A stretch of 64,000 bases of DNA from Sophora flavescens (lineage: Eukaryota; Streptophyta; Magnoliopsida; Fabales; Fabaceae), in contig CM061069.1 in assembly GCA_030762895.1 (NCBI GenBank), positions 24,671,404 through 24,735,403 on the forward strand. Direction: 5' to 3'. Positions 11,100-23,000 of the stretch are shown piece by piece. Within the stretch, counting starts at the first letter, position 1. Every line of letters starts with the position of its first letter. A program made the position numbers and the translations under genes. The notes beneath the pieces were generated by a model. The model worked only from the letters and a program-made list of their open reading frames with translations. It did not search any database and was not told the DNA's origin.

Positions 11100-11403
11100 C
11101 AAAAGGGGGAGAAAGTAAGTAAGGTTAAGATGATTAAATGATGTAAAGTAAGTAAGGTTAGGATGATTAAATGATGTCTAAGTAAAAAGTAAAAACAAGT
11201 TAAAATGGAACTTGCCTTTAAGTACATCTCTGATCATATGTATAACTCTGATATTGTGCTAAGTGAACCTAAGTGCACTTGTCTGCACAACCCTCCTGGC
11301 AAAGAAAATTTCAACTTGTCTGAATCCTATCTTCTTTTCTATTGTTTTTCTTTAAGGTTCATTAAATCATCTAAATGTTTGTTATCACCAAAAAGGAAGA
11401 GAT
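11100..11403 (+). promoter_or_regulatory. Sirevirus 3' untranslated region and polypurine tract
   Basis: Includes ACAAAAGGGGGAGAAAG near 11100 and ACCAAAAAGGAAGAGAT just before the LTR at 11404. Both purine tracts are characteristic of the zone after the third ORF and next to the 3' LTR in Sirevirus-type elements. A short direct repeat (AAGTAAGTAAGGTTA with ATGATTAAATGATGT) occurs twice at 11113-11177. Confidence 0.7.
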
Positions 11404-12222
11404 TGTTAAGTCTCTAAAATGTCTGATGTGCATTTCCCTAAGTTTTGATGAAAACTAAACATTGGTTAATGATTTAATTAACCTTTGTATTGGTTGCTAA
11501 TCTGTCTGCTGACTAGGATTATTGACTTTTTGCATTGAAGTTTCAACTTGTCTTCTGATAAGTTCCTATACTTGTCTGAGGTTCTTCGATGAAGAACCCA
11601 AGTACAAAAGGCTTTTAGAAGCTGTCCCCTCATACAGAAGACTCTAAAGCTCTCTCTTTCTTAATCTCACGCTTATCAAGAAAAGTCAGAAGTCATTCTC
11701 ACAAGCAACCTAGGAAATCAGAGATGAAGTCCAGTTAAAGAATGTTTCCAACATACTTTATTCCCTAGTACTCTTGGTTATTACACGAAAAAGGAAATGT
11801 GCTCTGTAAAGTACAAAAGCATTCTGCACAACTTTGATTTGGCTACTGCACGATGCATAAATCCATGATCCTTCATGTTAGAGTACAACCAACGTTCCTA
11901 TTGCATTAATGGCTGCCCAGAACGACTCTATTGCATTTAATGAAGTTCTGCTTGAAGCCAACATTTGAAGGAATGTCTCTAACGGATCTTAAATACTTGA
12001 AGGTTATAAATACAAAAGTCATTGAAGATGAAGACACAGAACACTCAGCATTAAAAGATTCATTACTCTGTGCATTTATTTCTTCATTCTTTCAATCTGT
12101 ATTCTTCAATCATTTGAAGTTATTACGCAGTCTTTCCTAAGCTTACATTTAATCCACTCTCTTAGTGTTAGTGAAAGAACCGTTTGTCTGATTGTATTTA
12201 TTACAAACAAACTTCTCAAACA
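11404..12222 (+). mobile_element. Sirevirus-type 3' LTR
   Basis: Begins TGTTAAGTCTC directly after the purine tract and ends near 12222 with CTCAAACA, a match to the TGTT...AACA ends of the family. Length about 819 bp. Its start resembles the LTRs at 28303 and 43376 (TGTTAAGTCAAC). The right boundary is inferred only from the terminal dinucleotide, because the partner LTR lies outside the window. Confidence 0.7.
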
Positions 12223-12988
12223 ATGTTTAATTATGAGTAATACTAGAATTTAATATATGTATATAATAGATTGGTTTGGATTGAATTGGATTTCAGTAGA
12301 GGATCCAAAATCCAATCCAATAAAAAAAAGGTTTTCTCGGTTTTCGATTTTTTCGGTTTTCAGTTTTTGGATTCGGTTTTTGCGGTTTGAATCTGTTGAG
12401 TTTAATGGAACTGGTTAGAGAGACAAAGATGCAATGTTAAGTATGAGGATTGAGGAGGCGAGGAAAGGTGTGAGATTCGGTTAGCTTTGAAGCAAACCCA
12501 TTACTTTTTTGAGTTTTTCTCAACGATTCCTTTCTGGAGGATTTGTCTGCAAGCCTGAAAAACCACAGAATTTTGCAACTTTTACCTCCCCTTTTATTTG
12601 CTTTTCTTGCTAGTGTCTCTGTTTATTCTTAATTTTTGGCTTCCTTTGCTTCTAGCAGTTACAGGCCGATGAAGGGGGTCTGCAGGGTCGGGGAGGAGGA
12701 GAGTTTGTAAAAAAATAAAATTACAAAAATGGGGGAGAATGGGTGCAAAAATAAAAAACGAGGGTGTAGAAAGTAACCTGCCTTAAACTCTTATCCTTTT
12801 GTTGCATATTTAACTTGAAGCCCAAGAGCACACGGAATCCCCTAATCGGTACTCCAGATGGGTCTTAAACGATAGATGGGTTTATCAATATCTATAGTCC
12901 TATATATATTCTCTGATTATATTCTATTCCGAACTTTTAGAAAGTTAAAAGCAGCCGTCTGCAGTGGGGAGCAGTGAGGAATAATAAC
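12223..12988 (+). promoter_or_regulatory. Upstream region of the six-exon gene
   Basis: No ORF. At 12270-12400 there is a TTGGATTGGATT and CGGTTTTCGGTTTT-rich patch typical of hAT-type transposon remnants. A TATATATAT sequence at 12900-12910, about 80 bp before the ATG, is the best TATA-box candidate. Confidence 0.45.
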
Positions 12989-15900
12989 ATGGGGACTCGA
13001 GAGGTATATGAAGAGAAGCTAAGAAACGGAAATCTCCACCACGATCCTACCCTCAACCCTGGCCTTGGTTCTGCTCGTTGCCCTCGCTGTCTCTCTCTTC
13101 TCGACCCTAATCCCGTGAGTCTCTTCTTTCTCTTTCTCTTCTGTGTATATTCATTGCGAACCACGTGTTCGATGATTTGACTTACTGTGTTTGTGGTCTT
13201 GCGTCTGAACATTCAGGAAAAAGGTGAATGGACTATCACTCCTGTCTTGCACGATGCCACTGCTGTCGTGAGTTCCACTCTTCTTACCCAAGACAAAATA
13301 ATAATCATAAGGTTTAATTATCATGCATGTCCTTTGAGAATTTTTAAACAGGTCTTTATGCCTTAAAAGTTAGTATTTGGGTCTATATATTTTAAGTATT
13401 TGTAATGTAATCGGATCTTTGAACTTGAAAATAATTTTTAATTAGATCCTTAGGATAGAGTTTCTAACATCACCCTTTACTAACATAAACTCAACTACAG
13501 GGATCTAGTTACAAATTATTTATAAGTTCAAGAACTTGATTACTTATGTTTAAAGTATAGGGAATCAATTACAAGTCGAGGGACTCAATTTCAAACTTCT
13601 AAGGTATAGAGATATTTAAAAGTTTTCAATAGTTCAAAGACCTGCACAATAATTGAACCTAATCATGAACGGTAAACTCATGAGAAGAAACTCCATTGGT
13701 TTTAAGTTACTCAAATCCTAAGAAACATTCTTTATTATATGGGTATTCTTGTTGCTTATTTTTTTCTTAATGTTTCCCGTTGAATAGGCTGGCTCAGGGA
13801 TTGGTGGTATGCTTAGTGCAGTTCATTTTTTAAATAAAGGTAATTTTAGTTTCTTTCGTTTCTACTTTTATGATATTCCCCTTAGGTTTAAATTTGTTCC
13901 TAATGTTAAGTACAAGATATTCTGTAATAAGTGCCATGTCGTTGTTTTTATAATAATTCAGGTCTCTTAGTTGTAGTAAAACCCTTAACTATTCATGAAG
14001 TTGGCATCATATGATTTATGGATAGCATAAAACTCTTTACTCTGTTAATGTTGTAAAGATAAATCCATATACATCTATTGTTGAAAATATTGCTCATTAT
14101 TTTTTGGTTGTAGGATTACCATACCTTCAAAATCGTCTGAAGGGACCAAAGTGGCTGCCTTTTGTAGTTGGGGTATGTAGACCATAATTACCTTTTGAGT
14201 TTGGTTTACAAATTTGAGATTACCATTACTGAGCTTTATGATTTATTGATGCTTAGAATAGACCTATCATGAAACGTGGTTTCCTCTTTTTTATGCTTTC
14301 AATATCTTTTTTATATTTAGAAGATTGGATATACCATAGAACTTAGTCATATTTTATAGCTAACCTATTTCTTTTCTCTTCTATTCACAGCTCCCTCCAT
14401 TGCTGATAGTTTCAGGAGCAGGTGCTGCATTTGGAGGTAACTTCTGTACATGGCTATTTATTTATTAGGTTCGCTTTAGGATCGGTAAATTTAATATACA
14501 GTGGAAAATTCATTCTGTTTAAAACTTTGTGTTAAAAGTTGTAGTGGCTGTAGCTGAATGTTTGATACCTTCTAACACCTATTGCATGATATACTATCTG
14601 TAACATAAAAATAATTATGTAATCTTTAGTTGTGGTTATTTTACTTTGTTTTATGTTACTAGAATGCCTCAATCGTTATTTGTAGTACCAATAACATTAT
14701 ATCCTGTTCTCACATTCTATGAATCAGAGATCTCCGTACAATATGCAACTTGGAAAATTTTTATTTTCTGGATGTTTGATTGGAGCTAAAAAGTTTTACA
14801 TAATAGAGGTAGTGTGTTTGGTTAGCTTCTTTTTGTTTAGAAATGAGAAAGCATCTTAGACTAATGCGGATCCGACTGAGTCACCTTTACTAAAGCTTAT
14901 AATCAAAATTCTTCCAAAAGCTTTTTAGCTAAAAAGCTCTTTTTTCATATAATTTAAGCTATAACAAAATTGTATTTAAATTTGTAGTTTTAAGTGTGCA
15001 TTTAACTCCATCTATTTTTTGATAGTTGAAGAATGGCCAATGAAATTTCTAAAACAAAAAGGTGTAGCAGAAGTTTTATTATGTTACTTCCCCATGCCCC
15101 CAATTTTGAACTTTTAATGCATGTTTAGATGGAGAATAAATTCAAAATGGTATTTATTCCTGTGAAAGAATATTGAGTATGTGCCATGGTTGATTTCTTT
15201 GCCTAATGGTCATTAACTTTTTGTCTTATGATAATATGATAACTTTTGATCTCATTAGAGATATTAAATTTTAAACCATTCAATTGCTTCTACGGTTCTA
15301 CCTAATAGCTTAAATTTTTGGGGTTGGTCTTGAACAGATATCTGTAGTAGTTCACACTGAAATGATTAAATGGTTATCATATTGGTTATTGAAGCTACAT
15401 ATTGTGTCTGTTTGAAATTGAAGACATAACAGCAATCTCAAAGGATTGGAATTATCCTGTCTTTTAAAAAGGGGAACATTTAAATAATCTACATTCCTTT
15501 TAAGTTATTATACTTTTAAAACCCATGACCAGTCCCTTAAAAAGTTCAATTTCTGCTTGGAAGCCTTCAATTATTTTACTTCTGACCCCTCCTATGTTTT
15601 CATTTTAGTTACGTCCCTCTTGGCTCACGCTCACTCATATTACCGAATTTCATGTCAATATGAACCTGTATAGGTTCCTTGGGCTTCGTTGACTGCATAA
15701 GTTCTTGGTTTGGTTGCATGAGTTGTTTAGGGTAAAGCTGACTGGGATTGTTGCCCTTATCTACTAGGATAGTTGGGCTTTCCTGTTAACGTGTAATATT
15801 TGGGAATTTGGTCTATAAATTTCCAGACTTGGTTATTAATATCACTTAGGGTTAAATTGGTGTTTGCATCAGAATATGTTACTTGGCAAGTAGTTTGTGT

Positions 15901-16135
15901 TTTAGTTTCCATAAGCAAACTTCACTTAGGGAGTTTTTCATGATGATACCGTAAGCTTTAATTAAATAATGTGGATATATGTGAAATTTTAGGTTATGCA
16001 CTTCCAAGGTTCACTCAACTCACCGTGACATCCTATTATGCTGCCTCAAGTGCCTCACATTATGGAATCTCACTTCTCACCCGGCATATTGAAGAAAACT
16101 ACGGTTCCCAAAATCAGCATCTCAAGAGACTCTGA
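12989..16135 (+). CDS. Conserved small plant membrane protein, six exons
   Basis: Exons by reading splice sites and frame: 12989-13114, 13217-13267, 13788-13839, 14114-14172, 14391-14436 and 15993-16135, all with GT-AG introns. They join without a frame break to a protein of 158 residues. It starts MGTREVYEEKL, carries a CPRC cysteine pair near residues 35-38, then WTITPVLHDATAV. After that come small-residue-rich hydrophobic stretches (about residues 57-75 and 90-115, containing WLPFVVGLPPLL) that look like membrane segments, and a tail with YYAASSASHYG. I recognise it as a conserved plant family of unknown function; I know no function to assign. The ATG at 12989 is the first in frame. A likely polyadenylation signal AATAAA is at 16536-16541. 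Intron 2 contains a MITE; intron 5 is 1.56 kb. Confidence 0.88.
13311..13659. mobile_element. Mutator-type MITE in intron 2
   Basis: A 349-bp insert whose ends are inverted repeats: GGTTTAATTATCATGCATG at the left pairs with GGTTCAATTATTGTGCAGG (reverse complement of the right end). It is flanked by 9-bp direct repeats TAATCATAA (13302-13310) and TAATCATGA (13660-13668), eight of nine identical. A 9-bp duplication suggests the Mutator superfamily. No coding capacity. Confidence 0.8.
14437..15992 (+). other. Intron 5 of the six-exon gene
   Basis: A 1,556-bp AT-rich intron, GTAACTT at the 5' end and TTTTAG at the 3' end. It probably holds decayed transposon pieces (GTGTGTTTGGTTAGC near 14811), but no element boundaries could be defined. 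Confidence 0.6.
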
Positions 16136-17132
16136 ATTATCCTTTCAAGGAAAATGCAGTACCCTTGACAATTTTGTTTACATTATTTCTTAATCCATGA
16201 CTCTAGATATACCAGCCTGTGGATGGTTAGGATTGTGAATTTATTCTCAAAGGTATTTGTTACTCCGTTTGGAAATGCTTATAACGTGAATTACAGACTA
16301 ACAGTTCTTCATGTTTGGAACTTCCCTCTCTCTTCTGATTCGGTTGGGACCTCTGATTCACTACTTGTTAATACAGCTGTTAACAACTTGAAACAGCAAC
16401 TGACCCAAGTTCATTCCTCTGTGCTCATACCTATTCCTCTTAATACACACCTTTTCAATTGGGGGTTTATTAACAGAAGAATGACATAACTACATATTCA
16501 GTAGTTTTTGTATAGATTTGGCCACTTGGGTTCATAATAAACTTGATGCGTTACAACATATCTATCATTTAAAATATAATTTTAAATTATAAATATGTAC
16601 ATATTATAAAATACAGTGGTGGGTATATACAGGGTTCACCATGGACCTAAGTCTATACTAACATAATTCTTACATATTTAGGTATTGTCTTATTCTTACC
16701 TGTATGTTTTTCACTGATCTTCATCCCTCAATTTGAGTCACTTAGCTGATTCATAGAAACGGCACCTTGGTATAGTAAGTTTAGTGATTGCGGTTGGAAT
16801 ATTTCCTCGCATTTGTCGAGGGGCCTGGAATATTATTATTTACAAGGGCATTGGTGTGTTTTCTACTGCCTCAATGAATTTTCATATCATGTATGTGCGT
16901 GGAGTTTAATCAACCTCCAACAGAGTTATGAGGAGAAGCACGCAATAATAGAATAGAAGTTCGGTTTGTGAAGCTTGCAAACGAGGGGGAAATCAGTGAA
17001 GTTGGAGGCAGAATGGGATAAGGTAATTGATCAGTATTTGGGGTTTAGGCTCACGTGTATGCTTGTGTTTCGAGCTCATTGCCTGTTTCATTTCATCTTG
17101 CCAATGTTGTTTGCATGCATTAGTTCCCTCTA
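16136..17132. other. 3' flank of the six-exon gene
   Basis: Contains the probable 3' UTR (to about 16560, AATAAA at 16536) and AT-rich sequence. The open frame at 16223-16489 lies in this 3' UTR and has no features of a protein gene. Confidence 0.5.
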
Positions 17133-17146
17133 AAAGAGGTCAGGCG

Positions 17147-17380
17147 TTTTTCCCCCTTTAAATTTAAACCAAAGAAAATAACATTATAGGAAGGATAAGG
17201 AGTACTTCAACCCTTACATCAAAAGTTCATAAATAAGTACCAACAACCTTTGCTATAATCCATTTCTAGGATCTCACCTTAATCATATCTATCTTGTAAG
17301 ATCTTGTAACCTGCTCCCACACAAAGAACTCTCTTCTCCAACTCAACTTTCACACCCACTCTAACTTCCATAAGATCTTG
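17147..17380 (-). mobile_element. 5'-truncated L1-type LINE fragment
   Basis: A 234-bp insert flanked by 14-bp perfect direct repeats AAAGAGGTCAGGCG (17133-17146 and 17381-17394), the length expected of LINE target duplications. A short T run follows the left repeat, so the insert reads on the minus strand. Its minus-strand text (ending with GGTACTTATTTATG and GTACTCCTTATCC phrases before the A-rich end) looks like the 3' untranslated end of plant L1 elements. Confidence 0.75.
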
Positions 17381-17394
17381 AAAGAGGTCAGGCG

Positions 17395-19875
17395 TAAATC
17401 GCAATCTCTAGAACTAAGCTAGATTAGTCTATAACCTGGTTCTCCATTCAAACATGTTTATGCGATTTTCTTCTTGAGCCACTAAAGAACTGATTTTATC
17501 CTTTATGTTCTTATTATCAGTATTTTCTTTTGGGAGTTAGATGTTATGTAGCTTGCATTCAAATATTGTATGACTATGCATGCCCCCTTCATCAATTTCA
17601 GGGCTCCACTTGAATTTTTTCATGCTAAACTCATATGAACATTACATGTACCAAATAATAGAAAAAATAATGTTTCTTCCAACATCTTTATGGTGCACAT
17701 CACTTCAAATCAATATGATAGTGGCAGAGTTAAAATATAGCGCGCAAAATTTTTAATAAGGTTAGCCAATGATAATCAAATGGTAAAAAATGCATAAATG
17801 TAAATAGATGTGTGTTTAAGCATGTGTACGAAATTGTTTAATAGAAAAACCGCAGCAAGTTACTTAAACTCACGGGATGGTTTACTCTTTATGATATCTC
17901 GTTTAGATAAATAACTTACACTAGTATATATTGAGCAGAATTTTTCAATAATAAATAAATAAATATTAGAGTAGAACTTATTAAATAACTTCTACTACTA
18001 TACTTGCATCCTATAACAAGTTGAGTAGCGTTTGGATAGACATACTATACTTGCATATTGGTAAGTGTTTATGCAAGAATAACATTAATTTTGACAAGTA
18101 AGGTAGGTGAACAAAGCTGGGGTGCTGAACTTTGTCAAACGAAAAAGAAACTTGTTACACAAGTTGTAACCAAGGTCGTATTCACAATGATCAATTTGAG
18201 TAAATAAACCAATTTAGGATTTTAAACATGGATTTTTTGAGTGTTTGGATTCAAAATGACAAATTACAAAAAAGAATTCAAATGCAAAGATATCAATCCA
18301 AAGGAAAATAATTTTCTACTTAGTTTTATCCTTCATCTCTCTGAGAGTTGTCGGGTTCTCTAAATCTGAAGAATAAATTCTCTCTACTGAATAAAACATT
18401 CAGAATTCAATTAAAGAAGGTTAGAGAATTAAACATTCATCTAAATCAAGAGATGAACCTGATATCCAGAATTTACCCAAACCAAACAATTAAGTAAAGT
18501 TTGATCTCGTAAACCCTCTTCAAGGCATGTGCAATTAAGTATTTCACATATCCAACATCTTAATTGGATGAACAAAATATGCAGATAGAAAAATCAAAAT
18601 TCAATCAGCCAAATCAAACAACAAAAATGCAAACAAATTCAAGATGGAAGAGAAATTCAATTAACAAAAGAAAAAACTATAAAATTAGGATCTCAAAATC
18701 CAAATAAATAAATGTAAATAAAGGATTGATCAAGTATTCTGACTCTCACGAATGGGAGAGAAGAAAATGAAAAGAACACAAAAAGTTGGAGTGAGGGGGG
18801 TGAAGATTAGAGAAAGAAATCCTAAACCTAAAACCTGAAAAATGTAAAATGAAAATGTAAGGGCATAATTGGTTTGTTTCTACTTCCCTGTTTTCATTTC
18901 CTATTTTTAAAATTAATTACAACAAAAATAATTATAAAATTATCACATTGTTTCCTGTTTTTAAATATTTGTTTAGGAAATATTGAAACCAATTTTTTAT
19001 TTATTTTCACTGTTTCACGTACAAATATTTGTAATTAAAAAATAGAATGAAAATAAAATAACAGTTTCTAATTATTTTTTGTTATACTTAATTTTGAAAT
19101 CAGGAAATGAAAATAAAAAAGTGAAAATAAATTTAACGAAGTCCTTATTTCAGTTCCCCTTAAAAAAAATACAACCAACCACCTTCTAATTGGACCCTTT
19201 GTTACCTCTTCTCCAATTCATACCAAAGTTGGGCCTAAGAAAAACTATCGAACCCAAATCCCATGTGATTAGAGTGAGAATTACTAAGTTATGCCCTTTT
19301 AAGATCAGGTCAAGTATATATTTTGGAGAGGATCAAGGTCTGCTCCTTTAGGTGGTTTACAGCTAAGGTGGATATAGGTTCCTGCTCTTTTGCAGATTGG
19401 TGTATAGATCCTAAAGAGTGCATCGAACGGGTGTAATTGGACATCTGTTTTATTTACTTTGTGTATATGATTTTGTAATGGGTTCGGGTACACTTTCTAT
19501 TCCGTTTGATATATATAGTCACTCTTTTGCTTGTTCAAAGAAAAAAACTCGGGTCTGACTTTCCAACCAAAATTGCATAGCCAAGAAGATTCAATTAGGT
19601 CATGTAGTCTTCATGAGATTTGGGTCTCTGGATGTTATCTGAAGAATGGCACTGGTCCCATATCATTTAGGCCTCGAACGCTCTAGATATGGCTATTTAG
19701 TAAGCTATGATCAAGCAGATAGGAACAATCTCATTTTTGTACTTCTAACAAGCATGAATCTCCTTCATATCCCAATTACAGCTCCAGATATGCCTTGCAG
19801 ATTGAAACAACATGAAAAAGAGTTAAAAATCCTAAATTAAGCATTAATTTGTACAAAGGCTCAATTAAGTCCAAT
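17395..19875. other. Gene-poor AT-rich stretch with decayed repeats
   Basis: No convincing gene. At about 18125-18860 there is a segment with AACCAAGGTCGTATTCACAA that resembles the primer-proximal LTR end of some gypsy elements read on the minus strand; I could not define its ends. At 18866-19185 a GTTTTCATTTCC-rich AT segment starts GGTTTGTTT and ends AACCAACC, possibly a decayed MITE. At 19300-19555 the sequence looks like the 3' end of a LINE with a short A-rich tail (AAAGAAAAAAA). Confidence 0.35.
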
Positions 19876-20062
19876 ATAACTAATCCACAATTGGTAGATA
19901 ATTAGGTCCCTTAAACATATGGTTAGGGGGTTTGATTCATGGATCATGCATATGGAAGAGCATCTGTTGGGAGAGGTCAACCCTTTAAATGGATCCCAGT
20001 ACCTTGAGGGATTAGTCTCTGGCTCCCGACCGGAGGATACCCGGTTTACCAAAAAAAAAAAA
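19876..20062 (+). mobile_element. SINE with poly(A) tail, probable
   Basis: Contains a possible pol III B box GGTTTGATTC near 19928, a body ending GGAGGATACCCGGTTTACC, and an A run at about 20050-20061. That ending is common in plant tRNA-derived SINEs. Flanks CAATTAAGTCCAA (left) and CAAATTGAGTCCAA (right) are a possible imperfect target duplication. Confidence 0.5.
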
Positions 20063-23000
20063 TTCAAATTGAGTCCAAGTAGATCACTAAGCATGAAATA
20101 ATTAAACTATGTGAATAATTGAGTGATGGTAGTCAGAAATTATTATAGAAACAATTCCTAAGCTCCTGTTAGCTTTCTCTATGGATTACTTTTTTAAGCG
20201 TTAATTTAAAATAAGCCCCAAATTTATATGGGTTTAAAAAGTTGTTCTAATAAAATCTTCCAAATAGGACCAAAATGCTCGATAAGTGTTTCCTACAATA
20301 GATAATCCTAATTAAGTTAAAAATAAACTCATCTAAATACAGACAAACATGGAAACTGTAGGTAAGCTCATTTAAACACATTATGCAGACCTTAGATCCT
20401 TTTAGAGCAAAATCACGTTTCATCCTACAAAGCTTTAACTAATTAACAAATTAGTTACCGTAGTTCAGTTCTATCATTTCAATCCTTAAAAGATATGTAT
20501 TCGCTGAGTTGGCATTTAAATGTTTTACTATCATTATTAACACACTGATGTAGGAGTCCTGACATCTACCAAGATGCTAAAAATGGACTGTGACAATAAG
20601 CCATTTAATTAGCCAATTAAAAATTCCGTTAGTGATTTCTGTCTCGTATGTTGTGAGGAGTTATAAATTCCTGAAATTGAACTGTGGGGGCACTAAATTA
20701 TTAATTGAAACATATTTTGAGGATGAAAACAAGGTTTACATGATTTTTTTTAAACTACACATTAGTGGGAATAGAATAATTGTTCACAAATAGCAACATG
20801 CTTTCAGTTGCCATAATGAAATGAAGACACTCCCACTTGATGTTGGAAGGTTGTAAATGAAGGGCTTTAAGTCCAACTTGCATTGCTGGCTTAAACTACC
20901 CTATGACAAGTGCACATAAGCTGAACATAAAATTGATTTCTTTAGGTGGGTATCACATGTAGTTCAGGATCAAACTTGACCAATTAGGCAATGATAGCGT
21001 TGTGTGTGGTTGTGCCTACTCTATGTGAAGATCAACTGAACCATGGCATTGACCTGCTGATGGTCCTATATGTACATTTGGATCCATTAATGGGTAAGCT
21101 TAGCATCTCCTAAGGCGGTGCTATTTGTTGTTACTAGCCTGTTATATTGTGTATATCATTTCATGCAATAATTGAGACTGAGTGGAACACTTAGCCCCTT
21201 ATTTGAGTTTATTTTTAATTTCCTGTTTTTATTTTTATTTTAAAAAATAATTACAAACTATCACTTTGTTTTCATTCTATTCCTTGTTTCCATAGATTTG
21301 TACAGTAAATAATAAAGATAACAAAAGTTATTTTCAGTATTTACTTTACAATTTTTAAAAAACAGAAAATTAATTATTAGAAATCTCACATCGCTCGTCT
21401 CAAATGCTGAGGTGCGGTTTGAATACATGTTGAGCAACTCAACTTAATGTTAATTGGTTTTACGATTCATCTCCATCGCTTATCGCCTGTTTTGCCGACA
21501 ATCCAAAATGACATCCAGAGGGCTTTGGATCCAACAAAAATGGCCACGTTTGGCGTTTATTGCAACAATGTTAAACCAAGTTCTGGCACCAATTAGGATG
21601 GATACAAAGGTGGGGGGTTTTTTGGTGTTGAAACTGGGCCTTGTGAGAGCATGTTGGCATAATAAGTATACTTACTGTAGAAACTCTCAACCTCGTTTGT
21701 AAACTTTATTGAGGTGTGGGCCGATGTTTCTTAAATTCCACTGTTCTTTCCCTCTCTGCATCTGAAAGTAAGAAGTGGTCCTAGTCATAATGTGTACTCT
21801 TCTCTCTGTGTCTTCATTATGGCCTTTATCATCTTTGCTCCCTCACATGCGCTTTATATGTTGCATTTACTTGTGGGGTCTTGGATAGTTGGACTGATGT
21901 TAACGCTACGGCGGTATTGCGGGATTGTCTTTATTTATATCTCACTTTTTTTTGTGCCTTACATTAGTTTAGGTGGGGCTTTTTGACGAGTTCAAACAGA
22001 GGTTTATCTCTTTTTGAATGAAAGGCAAAAACTACAGATGTTAAACTCTAGAAAAGTAAGGTATATTTAGTATGCAAAATCACCTTGGCTCGTTGGGTTA
22101 GTTGCATAGACCGAGCTTGTTGGGGAAGACTTCATTTGGAATCTCGTAGAACATATCATTGGAGATGGATGAAAAACTTTAGCTGTCAGTAAACATCGAG
22201 CGGAGAATGATCTCATAACGAGTTTAAGGCATCTAAGCTCGTGAGATACCACGTGAACTTGTTGGGGAGCTAAAGACCCTAATTAAAATGTGTTCCAACA
22301 AAAGAAAAATTAGTATACAAAATCCATTTATAATTTTACAGAAAATTGTTTAAATTAAAAAATTTAAATGTAATAAAGGTGTGAGTTTATGCGTTCTTAA
22401 ATTTTGTGATGTGTGGCATTGATTTCCCACATCTTGCAAGACCACTTAGGAGAGCTACCCTTGCCTGATTGAATCTCAAACTGAATGCGAAATTTGTGCT
22501 CATGTGGTTGAATGAAGTTAATTAATTTAGAAGGTAATGATCGGTAGTGGGATTTCAAATTATTGTCACGCAACAAATGTGTTGGGGTTTCAAGTTATTG
22601 ATACATACTGTGATTGATGTTTGGGGACATAATCAAATAAAATGTGATTATAATCGGACTCAAAAATTAAATTTGATCCTCATTATTGATGGTACATATG
22701 CATATGGACCCGCGTGTCTGCAAAGAACATCATGATTCACCAAAACTTGGTGGGTTGTGTAAAGATAATTGGTTCATGGAAGCAGATTAAGCAAAACTTG
22801 AATCCAGATCAAATGAAAACTATTGGAGGGATGCCTTAAAATTTTATGAATATTTATGATCTGGATTCTTCGTGACGTAACTAACATGTAGGCAGGACAG
22901 TACCTAACACACGTTTTCAAACAGAATCTAACTACTTATAGAAGACTCCTTAATTATGTCATAATAACTCATCATGAGAGTCTAGTTATCATGCACGATA

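Noticed and set aside
16223..16489. Open frame of 88 codons downstream of the six-exon gene.
   Set aside because: It lies between the stop codon and the likely polyadenylation signal, in the same transcript's 3' UTR, with no recognisable motif.
22075..22270. tRNA-like phrase GGCTCGTTGGGTTAG, possible tRNA or SINE.
   Set aside because: No convincing B box, cloverleaf, tail or target duplication could be found.
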